DNA from: Eledone cirrhosa
Taxonomy: Eukaryota; Mollusca; Cephalopoda; Octopoda; Eledonidae
Direction: 5' to 3'
NCBI GenBank assembly: GCA_964016885.1
Contig: OZ024743.1
Coordinates: 17,853,999 to 17,917,998 of the forward strand
Length of the DNA: 64,000 bases
Below are positions 15,039 to 29,124 of this stretch, in pieces. Both the position numbers and the translations under genes were made by a program. A model generated the notes under the pieces. That model ran no database searches and was not told the origin of the DNA. It worked only from the letters and a program-made list of their open reading frames with translations. How positions within the stretch are numbered: the first letter of the stretch is position 1; every line of letters begins with the position of its first letter.

Positions 15039-15228
15039 ATTGTTTCTACTTTTGGCACACGGCCAGAAATTATCCCAGTGTATTACTGGTACTTTATTTT
15101 ATCGACCCCGTAAGGAGCAAAGGCAAAGTTAACCTTGGCGGGATTCGAACTCAGACCATAAATGGCCGTAACTATTTGCTACAAAGCATGGCGTCCGACC
15201 CTCTACTGAAACTGCCAATCTACCGCCC
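15039..15228 (-). mobile_element. SINE, full length, first of a tandem pair
   Basis: All parts are present, including the tRNA-like head and B box. CTTATAGTAAAATAATT occurs before it and again between the two SINEs. Confidence 0.92.
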
Positions 15229-15237
15229 TTATAGTAA

Positions 15238-15426
15238 AATAATTGTTTCTACTTTAGGCACAAGGCCAGCAAATACCCAGTACATTGCTGGTACTTTATT
15301 TTATCGACCCCGTAAGGATGAAAGGCAAAGTTAACCTCGGCGGGATTTGAACTCAGACTGTAAAGGGACGTAACTATGCTAGAAAGAATGGCGTCCAACC
15401 CTCTACCGATACTGCCAATTCACCGT
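15238..15426 (-). mobile_element. SINE, full length, second of a tandem pair
   Basis: Same orientation as its neighbour and separated from it only by the duplicated target CTTATAGTAAAAT. It lacks the last bases of the head. Confidence 0.92.
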
Positions 15427-16182
15427 AAATAATGTTTATTAATGACATATATTAATATTTAATAGGATTTCCAGGCTAAATTATATTTTCGTTTGTGTAA
15501 GTTATGCCACCTTAACCTTTCCTGCAATGCAGTTATACGTACTTATCCTCATCTATTGAATTACGATGATACATCCGTTTTGAATTTTTTAAGGTTAGTC
15601 TACGTAATTTATTTTCTCCATCGTCTTGCTCACTCCTTATGTTTTTCGATTCATTTCTGAATTTAGGTTTTATATGTAATACAGCTTGTGTTATAATCGT
15701 ATTTCATTACGAAACTAATCATACAACACATTAGCGACTCTTAGTGCAGTAACATTCCAGCACCAAATAACAGGTGCAATGAGAGGCCTCTGTGCAGCAC
15801 TTCACTAAATAGACATTTACTTCCAGAATGCATTGAATCTATTAGTTTGACATACTTCCTGTTAATTTGAAAGGGGTTTAAAAATACTGCATAACCATTA
15901 TCACATGTAAAGTTTTCTATACATATATTCAAACATTTTAAAATTAGTATGATTTTGTTCATGCCACATACATTCAAGTTGCGCAGTCTTTGTAAAGTCC
16001 CTAATTGTATCATAGACGTTTCCATCACATACATCCTTCAATAATCAATTTATTGCAAACAAAGTTCTCCGATGTTACATTGTATAGTACTGAGAATCAC
16101 AAGATCGGCGAATTGGTAGAGTAGGTAGGGTGATTCACAAATAATTAGGTGTATTTGTTCACACACACATTTATATATTTTC

Positions 16183-16187
<5 letters not shown>

Positions 16188-16249
<62 letters not shown>
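16188..16249. repeat. (TA)n then (GA)n
   Basis: About 32 bp TA followed by 30 bp AG. Confidence 0.97.
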
Positions 16250-16253
<4 letters not shown>

Positions 16254-16520
16254 ATGCGTGTTATGTTAGTGTGTATGTGTGTGTGTATGCGCATGTATGT
16301 ATATATATATATATATATATTTATTTATTATATTAAGGCTGATTAATAAGTCTTGTTAATTTGGAGTTTTACTTGTTTATCATACAGGCCTCAGACATGT
16401 ATCTCTAACGACACTGTAATGAACAGTAGAGCGTTCATAGAACAATACTCACTATGTAGCCTTAATAAAGTGCATCTCAAAGGTCTACTATGTTATTTTC
16501 TCTCAGCCATCCACCACAAA

Positions 16521-16523
<3 letters not shown>

Positions 16524-16569
<46 letters not shown>
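16524..16569. repeat. (TA)n
   Basis: Uninterrupted TA dinucleotides. Confidence 0.97.
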
Positions 16570-16572
<3 letters not shown>

Positions 16573-18300
16573 GGCACTTCAATAATGGTTTTTAAATATG
16601 GTCACATTGTCGGCAATTGTTGGATGATGAGAAATATGCTTATATTGACCTTCGTATAAGACCTACACATTATGTAATCAACTTCATGATGTGGTACGAG
16701 GATAGCATCTTGGCAGCATTTTAAATCAAATCTTAAAGATCCAAAACAGATATTTTCTTTTCACTATACCCTATTATTATATATATTTCTCAATTTTATA
16801 TACTTTTAGTAGCATCAGAATTGGAACTATATCGAAGATTACTTTAATATACGAAAGTAACTTTAAAAAAAGAAAATTATATTATGCAAGATATTAAATT
16901 GTGTATTTTAATAACGGAAGAAAACTACGACAAGTATGATTGATGGAGGCTCCACTTGATTTCTTTTTCTTAAAGATATTGAATATTTGCTTATGTGTTT
17001 CCAAAAGAAAGGAAATTATTTGTCAAATTTTGAAATTAAAGTATGTACTAAGTGTCAGTTAGGAATAAGTACTGTGAGCTAAATGAAATGATCCGATAGT
17101 TACAATGTCACCTCATAAGAAGATAATATATTGATTATTGAAATGAAAACTGAGATTTAAAATCATTAAAAGCCATTACAATTGAAGGCATTCATTTTCT
17201 GATAAATGTGCACAGTTTTCTGTACATTATATATTACCACATTTTAGACTTTACTCTTCGTAATGATTAATATATTAAGATATTAATTTCTACGATCCAT
17301 TTACCATACTATAGAAGAAGAATTCCGAAAGTGTTAAACATTAAAAGGTATGTTTTGTTCGATCAATATTTCGTGATGATTAGAACAGAAAATACAATTT
17401 AATTAGGTGGCAGGACATGAGATATTATACATGATAGGTCATTGAAATATGGAGGAATAAATGCATTTCAGTATTCTCAAGAAGAAAGAAAAGGGAGTAT
17501 AGGTATACATGGCATGTCAAACTACATATATACTTGTGCCACCGATGAGTTTCATGAGTGAAATTGTTTGGTATGTTGTCCTCAAATTGTTCTCAAATGA
17601 AGAATTGTATCATTTAATTCGTTGCAAGCTAGTTTGTGAGTCTATTTTGACTTCAGCCATATCAGTAAATGATTTAACTTAATTGGGCATTGTCCGGACG
17701 TTCCTTGGTGTAAACATATATAATTGAATTAATTCTTAGCACAATATGGATATGATGTAAAGCATGTTATAAATCATCGAAATTAAGGGAATTTGGTGTT
17801 GTTGAATATACAATAAAATCACGTATTAGCAGTATGACCAGCTGGGTTGTAATGAGTTGATTTTTCTTTTGTATATTCTGTCGTTGTGAGATCTAATGAA
17901 ACGGTAACGTATTGTACAGTATTTGTATTTCCTAACTGAGTGCTAGACACACTCCACGTGTGAAAATGGTGGGTAGGTGTCACATGATTTTCTTGTAATA
18001 TCCTGGACCGCGTAAGCAGAATATTGTATTAGAATCAGTAACATTAGAATATGATTGTTTTAATGGAAATGATGAAATGTTCAATTTGAGCACGGTCGTT
18101 GCCTAAACGACAAAGCTATCAATACAACAGACAATGTCCGCGAATAAATCAGCCAACGCTATAAATTTTCATCTCGAAATTTATATTAATTTCGTTGTTA
18201 ATACCACCTGGCTGTCAAGATGTTTAGCTGTATTAAGAAATGAGAAAACAAGATTCAAATTAAAGTATTTACGAATATCATTTTCTTTTATGTAAGGTTG

Positions 18301-18487
18301 ATGGACTGGCAGCATAGGTACAGCATCAGACACCATACTTTGTATCATAGAATGATGGCCCTGCAAGATTTGAGATGAAATCCCGCTGACAGTAGCCTTG
18401 CCATTCAAACTTACGGGGTCGTTAAAAGAAGCAAAAGTGAGTATTTGGGTCGGTTTAATTGACATTCCCATCCCCTTCAAATTGATG
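18301..18487 (+). mobile_element. Diverged tRNA-derived SINE of a second type
   Basis: The head (GACTGGCAGCATAGGTACAG) and decayed B box (TTTGAGATGAAATCCCGC) are followed by CTTACGGGGTCG and a GGGTCGGTTTAATTGAC block. That last block is missing from the common SINE of this window and resembles other cephalopod SINEs as I remember them. It is older than the other copies. Confidence 0.65.
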
Positions 18488-18891
18488 GTTGTGTAGCTAA
18501 AGCAGAAACTATTAATTTATACGTTACCGATTATTTCAAGTTTGATTAATTTGTTAATTCATTTATTCCGATTTTTCAGGAGCAAGTGATTCAAGGTATT
18601 TCAAAATGATATTTAATTTCAGCCATATTGTATTATGTATTGTGATTTGAGAATGTAACACTATACAGCCAACGAAAATTACATATGTATACGTATAACC
18701 CAAGACATGCATAAAATGTCTCATACAAAATAAACTATATATACTTGCTAACATGATAGATAACATGTTACGAAACTAAGAATAATTAAAAAATATTTTT
18801 TTCACAGGTATATATGATTCTTTTAATTGTTGCAATAATTGATTCATAAGTAATAACTGTACATATAATATATCCATAAATTGGAGCATGT

Positions 18892-18898
<7 letters not shown>

Positions 18899-18958
<60 letters not shown>
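18899..18958. repeat. (TA)n
   Basis: About 60 bp of pure TA. Confidence 0.97.
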
Positions 18959-18961
<3 letters not shown>

Positions 18962-19104
18962 TTAGTTAAGTAAAATAAGACCACACATTTCACAACGAAG
19001 ACATAGTTTAGAGATAGTCAACATAGTTGTAATTTAATATAAAGGATGTAAAGAATAAACATGATAATACTAATAATGTGCTTTTACAATTGACTCGCTA
19101 CTCC

Positions 19105-19109
<5 letters not shown>

Positions 19110-19186
<77 letters not shown>
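19110..19186. repeat. (TA)n
   Basis: About 77 bp of TA directly abutting the Helitron-like terminus. Confidence 0.97.
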
Positions 19187-19190
<4 letters not shown>

Positions 19191-19262
19191 TGCTGCCATA
19201 AAATGGTTGGTGTAACCTAACTTTGGTAACTTACTGACCCCGAGCAACGCCGGGCTTTAATG
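19187..19262 (+). mobile_element. Helitron-like 3' terminus, isolated
   Basis: It ends with a CCCGAGCAACGCCGGG hairpin and TTTAATGCTAA, close to the hairpin-plus-CTAGT end of Helitrons. It is about 90% identical by eye to the inverted copy at 19401-19477 and is flanked by TA repeats on both sides. Confidence 0.5.
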
Positions 19263-19400
<138 letters not shown>

Positions 19401-19790
19401 TACTAGCACTAAAGCCCGGCGTTTCTCGGGGTCAGTAAGTTACCAAAGTTAGGTTGCACCATCCATTTTATGTCAGCAATTTTTTTGTCTGCCAGGCACT
19501 GGGTGAATGAATTGCAGACCTGGACTGCCGAAGCAGGAGCTGTGCCAGCAGTGACAATTGTAGTTTCGCCTATGAATATTATCTCTGTGCAAAGAGGTGT
19601 TGACATTTATTTTTTCACAGTACTTGCGCAACACGCGCGTAGACGATGCCAGCCGAACAACAGAGCAACGATGAAGTTGTTCTGCATGGTTGTCTAATGT
19701 GTGTTTTCTAAATTTAAGACAGTAGGGAGGGGTGTGATATGGGGGATAGTTAGCTGCTGTTTCTAGCAGGTTTAGTGACCTCATAGAGGA
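19401..19790 (-). mobile_element. Helitron-like element, terminal part
   Basis: Read on the minus strand it ends CCCGAGAAACGCCGGG, then CTTTAGTGCTAGT next to TATA. This fits the Helitron pattern of a short GC hairpin followed by CTAG at an A/T target. The interior to about 19790 holds no coding motif. The inner boundary is uncertain. Confidence 0.45.
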
Positions 19791-19804
19791 TATTATTGTG
19801 TATA

Positions 19805-19995
19805 AGGGCGGTGAATTGGCGGTATCGGTAGAGGGTTGGACACCATGCTTTCTAGCATAGTTACGTCCCTTTACAGTCTGAGTTCAAATCCCGCCGATGT
19901 TAACTTTGCCTTTCATCCTTACGGGGTCGATAAAATAAAGTACCAGTAATGTACTGGTTAATTGCTGGCCTTGTGCCTGAAGTAGAAACAATTAT
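19805..19995 (+). mobile_element. SINE, full length, with target-site duplication
   Basis: All SINE parts are in order on the plus strand. The 13-bp ATTATTGTGTATA occurs at 19792-19804 and 19991-20003. Confidence 0.95.
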
Positions 19996-20532
19996 TGTGT
20001 ATAGTAAATGAACTGATACTTTTTTCTTCCACGTTCGTTGATAGATGTTTTTAAAAAGATTTATCGGTATTATATTTGTTGTTGAATAAATTTATCTGTT
20101 GCTTTTGAATAATTGTTGTTTCGTATGAAATGTAATAAGTTTTCTTTGTCATTGAGGTAAATAAATGTTTGACCGCTGCACACCCAAAAACAAACTTCCC
20201 TCTCCCTCTCTCACTCTCTCTCTCTCTCTTAAAGTTTGCAAGTTTAATCGTATATCAGAGAAAGTTGCAGCATGTATGTAGTTTTCTTTTACTTTTAAGG
20301 GGAGTAGAGAGAGGTAATCAGATTCTATTAGTGGGGTTAAGCGTCATTAATTTAGTTGTATCGATTATTTCCGTAACTGGTGTTGAGTTTGAATGAATTA
20401 AATAGTCGTCGACCTAATTTAGACCATTTACAACATTCTAACAGAGACGTTGAGTCGAATTAGTTTGAAATTGTGCAAATGTATAAACATGGAACATGCA
20501 CACACACACAACAACAATCTGCCTTCTATAGA

Positions 20533-20628
20533 TAATTGTTTCTACTTTAGGCACAAGGCCAGCAATTACCAGTGCACTACTGGTACTTTATTTTATCGAC
20601 CCCGTAAGGATGAAAGGCAAAGTCAACC
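20533..20628 (-). mobile_element. SINE, 5'-truncated
   Basis: The 3' half only. TCTATAGATAAT flanks both sides, so the truncation happened at insertion. Confidence 0.92.
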
Positions 20629-20642
20629 TCTATAGATAATGA

Positions 20643-20648
<6 letters not shown>

Positions 20649-20719
<71 letters not shown>
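20649..20719. repeat. (TA)n
   Basis: About 70 bp of TA. Confidence 0.97.
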
Positions 20720-20724
<5 letters not shown>

Positions 20725-21356
20725 TTTCGTATCTCCAAAGAAATACGGTTTTAGGAAGCCGTAGCTATGCTAACACCCTCTGGTGATGTCCCGCAGAAGC
20801 AAGGGGGACAACCGTCTATGCATTTCAGGCTTAACTGGCCTTCGTCAAGACGGTCCCTCCCACCGCTTGCGACTGCTGGACTAGAAGACAGGCGAGAATA
20901 TATAGTTTTCTCGTATGTTGTAAATGAGGTGATTAATCTCATTTGCATATGACGCTGTATAAGTTGGCTCAACTTATAATAAAAAAGAAATAGGATTTCG
21001 GTTCAGGCATAGCTTTATACAATATGTATAAATGGTAACAAGCTGCTGGGTAATTGACAGAGTTGTGAAGTTGTGCCAGCTACGGTATTAGACATCTTCA
21101 TTGGGTGTATGGTTCGTGTATTTGTTATTGATACGAATTGTAGTGAAATACATTTGCCTCAACAACTCTCCAAAGAATAAGTGGGTAAAGGAAAGAACAA
21201 TATTTATTTACTTTATTTAAACTAGAACTATCTTAAATACACATATTATTCGTTACATATTTATGTAATGAGTCATATTGATAATATTACTAACAATTCA
21301 GGTAACTCTGTTATTATGCCTTTCAGCCCACATATTGCTTGAATCCATATGTTTTG

Positions 21357-21360
<4 letters not shown>

Positions 21361-21389
<29 letters not shown>

Positions 21390-21405
21390 GGTGGTACTAC
21401 TACTT

Positions 21406-21438
<33 letters not shown>

Positions 21439-21488
21439 GTAGTAGTAGTAGTAGTAATAGTAGTAGTAGTAGTAGCAGTAGCAGCAGA
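21361..21488. repeat. (TTG)(GGT)(ACT)n then (AGT)n
   Basis: Trinucleotide repeats that change strand sense at 21437, so the ACT and AGT halves are complementary. Confidence 0.92.
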
Positions 21489-21600
21489 CACATGAATCGA
21501 CAATTGTAGTGCAATATATACTATTATGCTAGTACTGAGAACGGAATACGTACTAATGTAGATCAGATATACAGTTTTCACATTATTAAAATAATGCACC

Positions 21601-21650
21601 ATTAATACACTGGGTTAATTGTTGGCCTTGTGGCAAAAGTAGAAACAATT
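21601..21650 (+). mobile_element. SINE 3' end only
   Basis: ACACTGGGTTAATTG, GGCCTTG and AGTAGAAACAATT match the last 50 bp of the common SINE. Confidence 0.75.
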
Positions 21651-22194
21651 ATATGTACGACTTGTAAATAATATAGCACACATTCAAAAATTATATCACG
21701 ATTAGCATTCAATTATATCACGAATATTACAATAGTATTGACGATGTGTGACAGTAAAGTATCTCGCTGATAATAATTATTTTCGCATGCAATCCATTCT
21801 TATTCAACACAATTTAAACATAGCATACATCATATTAAAAATTATCAATATCTAAAGTCATTTAATTAATGTCAATAGGTCATAAGTTTGCGTTCCTATA
21901 TTTGATGTTTAATATATTTCATTGCAAGTTATCTTTAGCAAACATATAATATGAATAGGTGGAATCAGTTGAAGATTCCTGTATCCTCCGAAATGAGTGT
22001 AACTAAACACAATATATGATTAAAATTTACTCAGTGGAGTAGCTATAATATGTCCTAATAAAATAGAGTTATGCTTCGAGCTGAGCTTTAATCGGTGTCT
22101 CCAGGAACATTTACGCCCTATTTCTTTTTTTTGTTCCTTTCATTAGAAATAACAAATGTAAAAAACGTGATATATCATTCAATATATCATTCCT

Positions 22195-22372
22195 GGAGCT
22201 GATCGACAGTGATACATATGTGAAATGTTATTAGATATGTTATGATGCAACACTGATTCTTTGTTCCTTTATTCTTATACTATTATATTTTACTCTGCGT
22301 GAGCATCGGGTGCTCACTCGGCATACCGCCTAGGGAAGCACTTTCTTGCACCTATACATATACTTTCTTGCA

Positions 22373-22374
<2 letters not shown>
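22195..22374 (+). mobile_element. Terminal fragment of the 22.4-kb foldback family
   Basis: Contains CAACACTGATTCT, then CGGCATACCGCCTAGGG, in the same order as 22880-22980, and like that copy it ends at (TA)n. It also holds a direct repeat of TTTCTTGCACCTATA. Confidence 0.7.

Positions 22375-22430
<56 letters not shown>
22375..22430. repeat. (TA)n
   Basis: About 56 bp of TA separating two copies of the same element family. Confidence 0.97.
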
Positions 22431-23115
<685 letters not shown>

Positions 23116-23637
23116 CATACTGAATATCGATAGAATGTAATCATACTTTGTTAATGTTTAATAAATTATCTGAACGATAAGCGTTTATCTGCACACGTTT
23201 CACTTTTTTCTACAACTCCAACGTTGTATTTTAATACCGGAAATGTACAACTCCTTGTAGTACAACTTATTTACAAATGTTACTGATTGTTTTTTTGCAC
23301 CTCGTACAGAGAGGGTAAACCAGGAATCATTCGCAATTATTGTTCTGTTCCTTTATTGATCATTCCCCATCCTCCCACAATCACGGGTATTGTAACGTCC
23401 TTGAGGCGCCACATTTTCTAAATTTCAATAAGCAGATATTTATATTTTCGTAGCTTGTCAACTACTTTTGCCGGTATATTTGATCACATGGGATGCTCAT
23501 GTCTATCAATAAAGAAACGTTGTTATATTGATCTTTTACAATGATGTCAGCTCCATTTGCTTTTATGGTCCTGTAAGTATGTACAGGAAAGTCCCAGATA
23601 GTTGTTACTTTTTCTCCTTCAGTTACAGCCTCGGGGT

Positions 23638-23655
23638 GATTATTATTATTATTAC
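23638..23655. repeat. (ATT)n, 3' tail of a minus-strand LINE
   Basis: Reads (AAT)n in the sense of the LINE that ends here. Confidence 0.9.
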
Positions 23656-23742
23656 CATCACTATTGTTCTTTGAGTCTCAGTCATTAATGTTGGTTAACT
23701 GGAAAGTTTGTTGAAATGAATATCAAGCCATTACCTGCAGCC

Positions 23743-26243
23743 TCAGTTATTCAGGACGTATCGGAGGGTTCTTGCTGTTCCCAGCAAGCATGCCTTTTGA
23801 AGTATTCCAAAAAGCGGGGCGGGAACAATTTTCTTTAACCATCCCTGGAAACTCTTTGAGATAGTACCTAGTGCGCCTATGACAATCGGGACCACTTTGA
23901 TTTCATGGCAGTTCCAAATCCTTTTTACCTCCCACTTTAATTCCTGGTATCGGTTAATTTTCTCCCTCTCCTTCTCTTGCACTCTCGTGTCGAATGGGCA
24001 GGCCACATCCACAATCAGGCACGATCATTTTTCTTGTCCAAAACCACCAGGTCAGGTCTATTGTGTTCCAGTTTCTTGTCGCTCTGTGTCCTAAAATCCC
24101 ACAGCACCTTCACCTGATCGTTTTCACCGACTCTGGCTTGTGCTCATACCACTTCTCAGAATGTGGTAAGTTGTTTACTTTGCATAGGTGCCAGTGGATC
24201 ATCCTGCCCATCACATCATGTCTCCAGCCTTTATAGTGAGTCTAGGCTAGGTGTTTACACTCAGATACAATGTGATCCACAGTCTCCTCTCTTTCTCAAC
24301 AGATCCTGCACAGTGGGCTAGCCCCCTCCTTGTAAATATGGTGTTTCAGCCACTTCGTTTTGAGTCCCATCTCTTGCGAAGCCATTAGCATTCCTTCTGT
24401 AGCCTGGTCTCCTCTTTAAGGTCTCCTCTTTTCAACCAGTTCCATGTCTGTGGATCTCTGAATTCAGTTTTCTCAAAGAAGATACTATGAAGGGACTTTT
24501 CATGAAGGTTGCTCTTTCTCCTTGTTGTTAATTCCTCCTTGGACATCCCCGCGTCCATTGTTCTCTCTTTCAGTACAATTCTGAGCCTTGTCTCCCTACT
24601 ATCAGTCACGTATTCGTGTAGGTTGTTTTTCTCCATCTGAATACAGTCCTCTATGCCGATAAGACCTCTTCCACCTTCAGATCTCCTTAAGAAGAGTCTA
24701 TCGACATCACTCCTTTTGTGGAACATGTTGTAGATAGTCAATAGCTTCCTAGTCTTCCTATCCATTTCTATTTCTTCAGTAACATTCCATCTCAGAATTC
24801 CCGCACTGTACCTCATAATAGACACAGCTCGGGAATTTACTGCACGTATGACATTCCTACTGTTCAGATGTGATTTTAATACGCTCCTTACTCTCCGAAT
24901 GTATTCAGATCCTATCAATTCCTTCATTGTTTTTTTCTTGGTGTTATCTGCCTCCAGAACATCCAAATACTTGTATCCTTCTTCAGTGTCAATTACCTTT
25001 ATCATCTCACCTGTTGGTACCTGGATTCCCTTGATTCTGCTCAATTTACCCCTCTTCATCACAAGGACTCCACACTTACTAATACCAAATTGCATACATA
25101 TATCATTGCTGAAAATACGGACAGTGTCAACGAGCACATCCAACTCCTTCTCACTCTTCCCGAAGAGATTAAGATCGTCCATGAAGAGGAGGGTGATTGA
25201 TGGTAAGCTCTGCCTTTCCCAACTTGTATCCTATTCTCAATTTCGCAGTATAATGTTCAGGGGCATCAGGGCAAGGACAAACAACAGAGGGGAGAGAATA
25301 TCTCCCTGGAATATACCTCTCTTGATCTTCACGCCTCCCAAGGATTCTCCAGCTGATGTTAACTCTGTTTTCCAGGACTTCATACTTTTGCTCAACATAT
25401 GTCTTATGTTATCTGCCACCTTGAAGATCTCTAGGATTTTGTTGATTCAAGAATGAGACACCATGTCAAATGCCTTTTTGTAGTCTATCCATTCCATAGC
25501 AAGACCAGTGTGTCTCCTCTTGCTATTCCTCATTACCATCTTATCAATAAGTAACTGGTCCTTTGTATCACGGGACTTATTTCGGCATTCTTTCTGTTCT
25601 GCCGGTAACAAGTCGTGTATGTGGAGGTAATGGTAGATTTCTCAGACACAATGCTTGTCAGCAGTTTCCACATTACGGACAGACATGTGATAGGTCTATA
25701 GTTGGTAACATAACCCTTGATTCGGACTTTCATTACCAGAAATGTGGTACATTTTGTGAACCACTCTGGTACCTCACATGACAGCAAGCAGTCATTGAAC
25801 ATGGCTGTCAGTTTCGCGTGGAGGCATGTTATGTTTTTTAATCCAATACTCCTGCACAACATCTGGGCCTGGTGATTTCCAGTTGGTTAATTTTTTGGTC
25901 TGCCCCTTAAGAGTTTTAACTGTGATACTCAAATCAGTTTGTTTGTGTATCTGGCACTAATCTCCTTTTGTACTGTCTCAACCTACACTACCTGGTCATA
26001 ATGTTTAACATCCTGCTCCCATATTCCTCTCCAGAATGTCTCAGTTTGTTCCGCTTCAGGGATCAAGTCGTTGCCTCTTTCTTTCCCTTCAAGCAGTCTA
26101 AACAACATCTTCTGGTTGTTGTCAAACATGCGGTTCTGTCTATACTGACTGCCTCTGCTCTCGTATCGCCTAATTTTTGCACTCTTTGCTACAATGCGTG
26201 TCTTCAGTTCCTCTATGATAATATTAAGCTTCTTTCCTCCTAG

Positions 26244-26246
<3 letters not shown>
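23743..26246 (-). pseudogene. RLE-type LINE (R4/Dong-like), broken, near full-length RT
   Basis: Reading from 26246 downward: NWKSPGPD near 25890, then NYRPITCLSVMWKLLTSIV (25720 region), GIFQGDILSPLLFVLAL near 25290, and FMDD at 25174-25185. These are followed by ISKCGVLVMKRGKL, the EGGRGLIG block, RDPQTWNWLKRGDLK, a zinc knuckle near 24250-24320 and the endonuclease end (DVACPFDTRV...GALG...TLRYVLNN) at 23743-24012. Several frameshifts and stops separate these parts. One changes the residue after CRIC in the knuckle to a stop. The product would have been a reverse transcriptase with zinc knuckle and PD-D/E-X-K type endonuclease. It is bounded by (AAT) tracts at both ends. Confidence 0.88.

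Positions 26247-26302
<56 letters not shown>
26247..26302. repeat. (ATT)n, tail of the 26.4-29.1 kb LINE
   Basis: About 18 ATT units. It is simultaneously the 3' tail of one LINE and the upstream flank of the next. Confidence 0.95.
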
Positions 26303-26303
<1 letters not shown>

Positions 26304-26446
26304 AGTTGCATTTATCTTGCTTTATGTTCATACGAGTTATCACCAAGTCACAACCACTGACCTCAAGAGACAACAAGGTCCGCCATCTTCAAGAAAGAAC
26401 ATACATACTCACTCATGCATCTTTAGTGTTTAGACTTGTGATGTAC

Positions 26447-29124
26447 TTATATTGACAGAATCTTCCTTAGTATATGGGCAGTTCCCATTAGTACTATCTT
26501 TTGTATTTCTCCTATACGCGGGTTTCCTGGGATTTGCGATAAGTAATCATTAGACCCCTTAGGTATCATTCCCAGAGCGCCTACAACCACTGGTATTGTT
26601 TTAGTTCTCAATTTCCACATTTTTCCAATTTCTATCTCCAGGTGCTTATACTAGCTCAATTTTTCAAATGTTTTTATATATACATTCTTGTCTATTGGAA
26701 CAGACATATCAATTAGCAGGCATACCCTCTTTTTAAAGTCCTTCAATATTATATCAGGTCTATTTGCATCTATTTTTCGGTCTGTTTGATGGGTTAAAGT
26801 TTTGTCAACATCAGGATTGTTAGCGCGCTCTGGGTATTTTCCATACAGAGGATTTTCTTGCCATTTCTTAGCCAGTTTCTGTAGCAGTTCTTTCTTTGCA
26901 GTTACTTTTACCTGCTTTGCTTTTTCTGTGTTTTCCATTTCAGCAGTAAATGGGACTTCTGAAATTTGTAGTCCATTACTGTATCTTTGTGCATCTTTTG
27001 TAATGGAATATGATCTTTTGATGCTTTCGTGTTTCAAAACGAGTTTGATCATCCAATCATCTGATTCCCTTAGATATGTAGATAATCCAATTGTTGCAGT
27101 TTTCAACGCAATGTTTAACTGGATTAACCCACGTCCTCCTTCTTTCCTAGGGAGATATATTCTATCTATATCTGCCTTAGGGTGATGCATTCCGTGCATG
27201 GTTAAGAGTTTTCGAATTTTTGTATCGAGCCTACGGATTTCTGTGCTTGACCAGTTGATGACATTGTAACTGTAGGTTACTACTGGTATGGCAAGCGTGT
27301 TTATGGCATCGATCCTATTCCTTGCATTCAATTCCGTTCTTAAGATTGCTGTTACTCTGCGTTAACATTCCTTCCTTATCCTTTCCCTCATTGTCGAGTG
27401 CTTGATTCCGTCTCCTTCACAAACACCTAGATATTTGTAAGTTTGTTCTTGATCAAGTTCTCTTATCACGTTCCACCGATCAAGATTAATGTCTGAACTC
27501 TTCAGCAGCTTTCCTCTGGTGAACGTTGCTTTGGCGCATTTATCTAGTACAAACTCCATTTTAATGTCATCACTGAACTGCTCCACAGTGGATAATAGCC
27601 CTTGCAATTGTTCATCATTTTTTGCAAATAGTTTCAGGTCATCCATGTAGAACAAGTGATTAATGGTTTTGTCATAGACTTTATATCCATGTTTTGTTTC
27701 ATTGAGCATTTTACTTAATGGTATAAGTGCGATGCAGAATAAAAGCGGTGATAAAGAGTCAACCTGAAAAATTCCACACTTAATATTAACTTCTCCAGCT
27801 TCCAGTGATTTTGTTTCACTGTTCAAAAGGAGTGTCGTTTTCCATGTCTTCATACTGAATGACAAAAACCTCCTGACAACGGTGGATATTTTGAAAATCT
27901 CTAAACGTTTTTCAATCCAACTATGTGGCAAACTATCGAATGCTTTTTTATAATCTATCCAAGCAATCGATAGATTTTTGTGTCTATTATGACAATCTTC
28001 CAGTATCATTTTGTTAACCAGAAGCTGATCCTTACAGCCATATGAGCCTCGTTTACACCCTTTCTGCTCAATGGGAAATAGGTCATTTGTTATCAGGTGG
28101 TCATATGTGTATTCAGTTAGGACTGATGTTAACATTTTATACATTGTGGTCAAGCAAGTTATCGGTCTGTAATTTTTGGGATTGTTTGTCTCATCATTCT
28201 TCGGAAGCAGGAATGTAATGCCGTTAACTAGCCATGATGGTATCTTTTCTGGCTCCTTAACTATTTCATTGTAAAGTTGGGCTAACAGCTCATGAGACTC
28301 TGTGAAGGCATTTATCCAAAAGTTTTGTATTTTGTCTTTTCCTTGGGATTTCCATTTGCTGGCTTTTCTTAGAGCCAAGCGCAAGTGTTCAACTGTTATA
28401 TTTTCACATATTTGTTCCTCAAGGTGAGCTGTATCTTTCATTTGTCTGTCTATCCATGGGGCATGTACGTTATGAACTTTTTCTTCCGCCCAGATCTTTT
28501 CCCAGAATTCTTGCACTTCCTCTTTGGGTGGTATTGATTTAGCAGTTATTGTTGACTTACCAATTTTCCTGTAGAAGTTTCTTTCGTTGTTTTTGAACAT
28601 ATTATTGTCCTTATAGAATCTAGATCGTTTTTCAAAGCACCTTATATGAGCAGCTTTGGCCGACACTTTTTGCTTGATTATTTCTATTAGCATGTCTATG
28701 TCACTTGTTGATTTTATACTGTACTTTATTTTCAATTTTCTAAGTTTAGTTTTTTTAACCTGTTCACCTACTTTATAGTTTGTTAAAATTTCTATGTCAG
28801 ATCGGAGAAGGTTTATTTGGCGATTGATGTTCTCTTGCCAAGTAGATTTCTTGTGGGAATTCCTTTGTTTTTTCATCTTCACTCCACATAAGTGAGTGGT
28901 GATTTTAGCCGATGCATAACAGAGATGATTTAAATCAGTAATGTTTAGTTTGTTTGTGATGATACTGTTTTTGAGAATTATGTTATTCTTGTGTATTATC
29001 TTTTGGTTCTGTTTGGAGTTCTGGATCTTAGGGATGGTGTCTCGTTGCCCCATGTCAGATTCTTTCATTTTCATCCATTCGATCATAATTTCAACCTTCA
29101 AGTTGGCAAGTTCATTCTCATTCA

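Larger units (their letters stand above)
15427..18300. other. AT-rich stretch without recognisable genes
   Basis: Contains only microsatellites (16188-16249, 16301-16320, 16524-16569) and short frames without motifs. Confidence 0.5.

Noticed and set aside
24848..25456. 202-codon plus-strand frame
   Set aside because: It is antisense to the RT of a minus-strand LINE, whose motifs explain the region.
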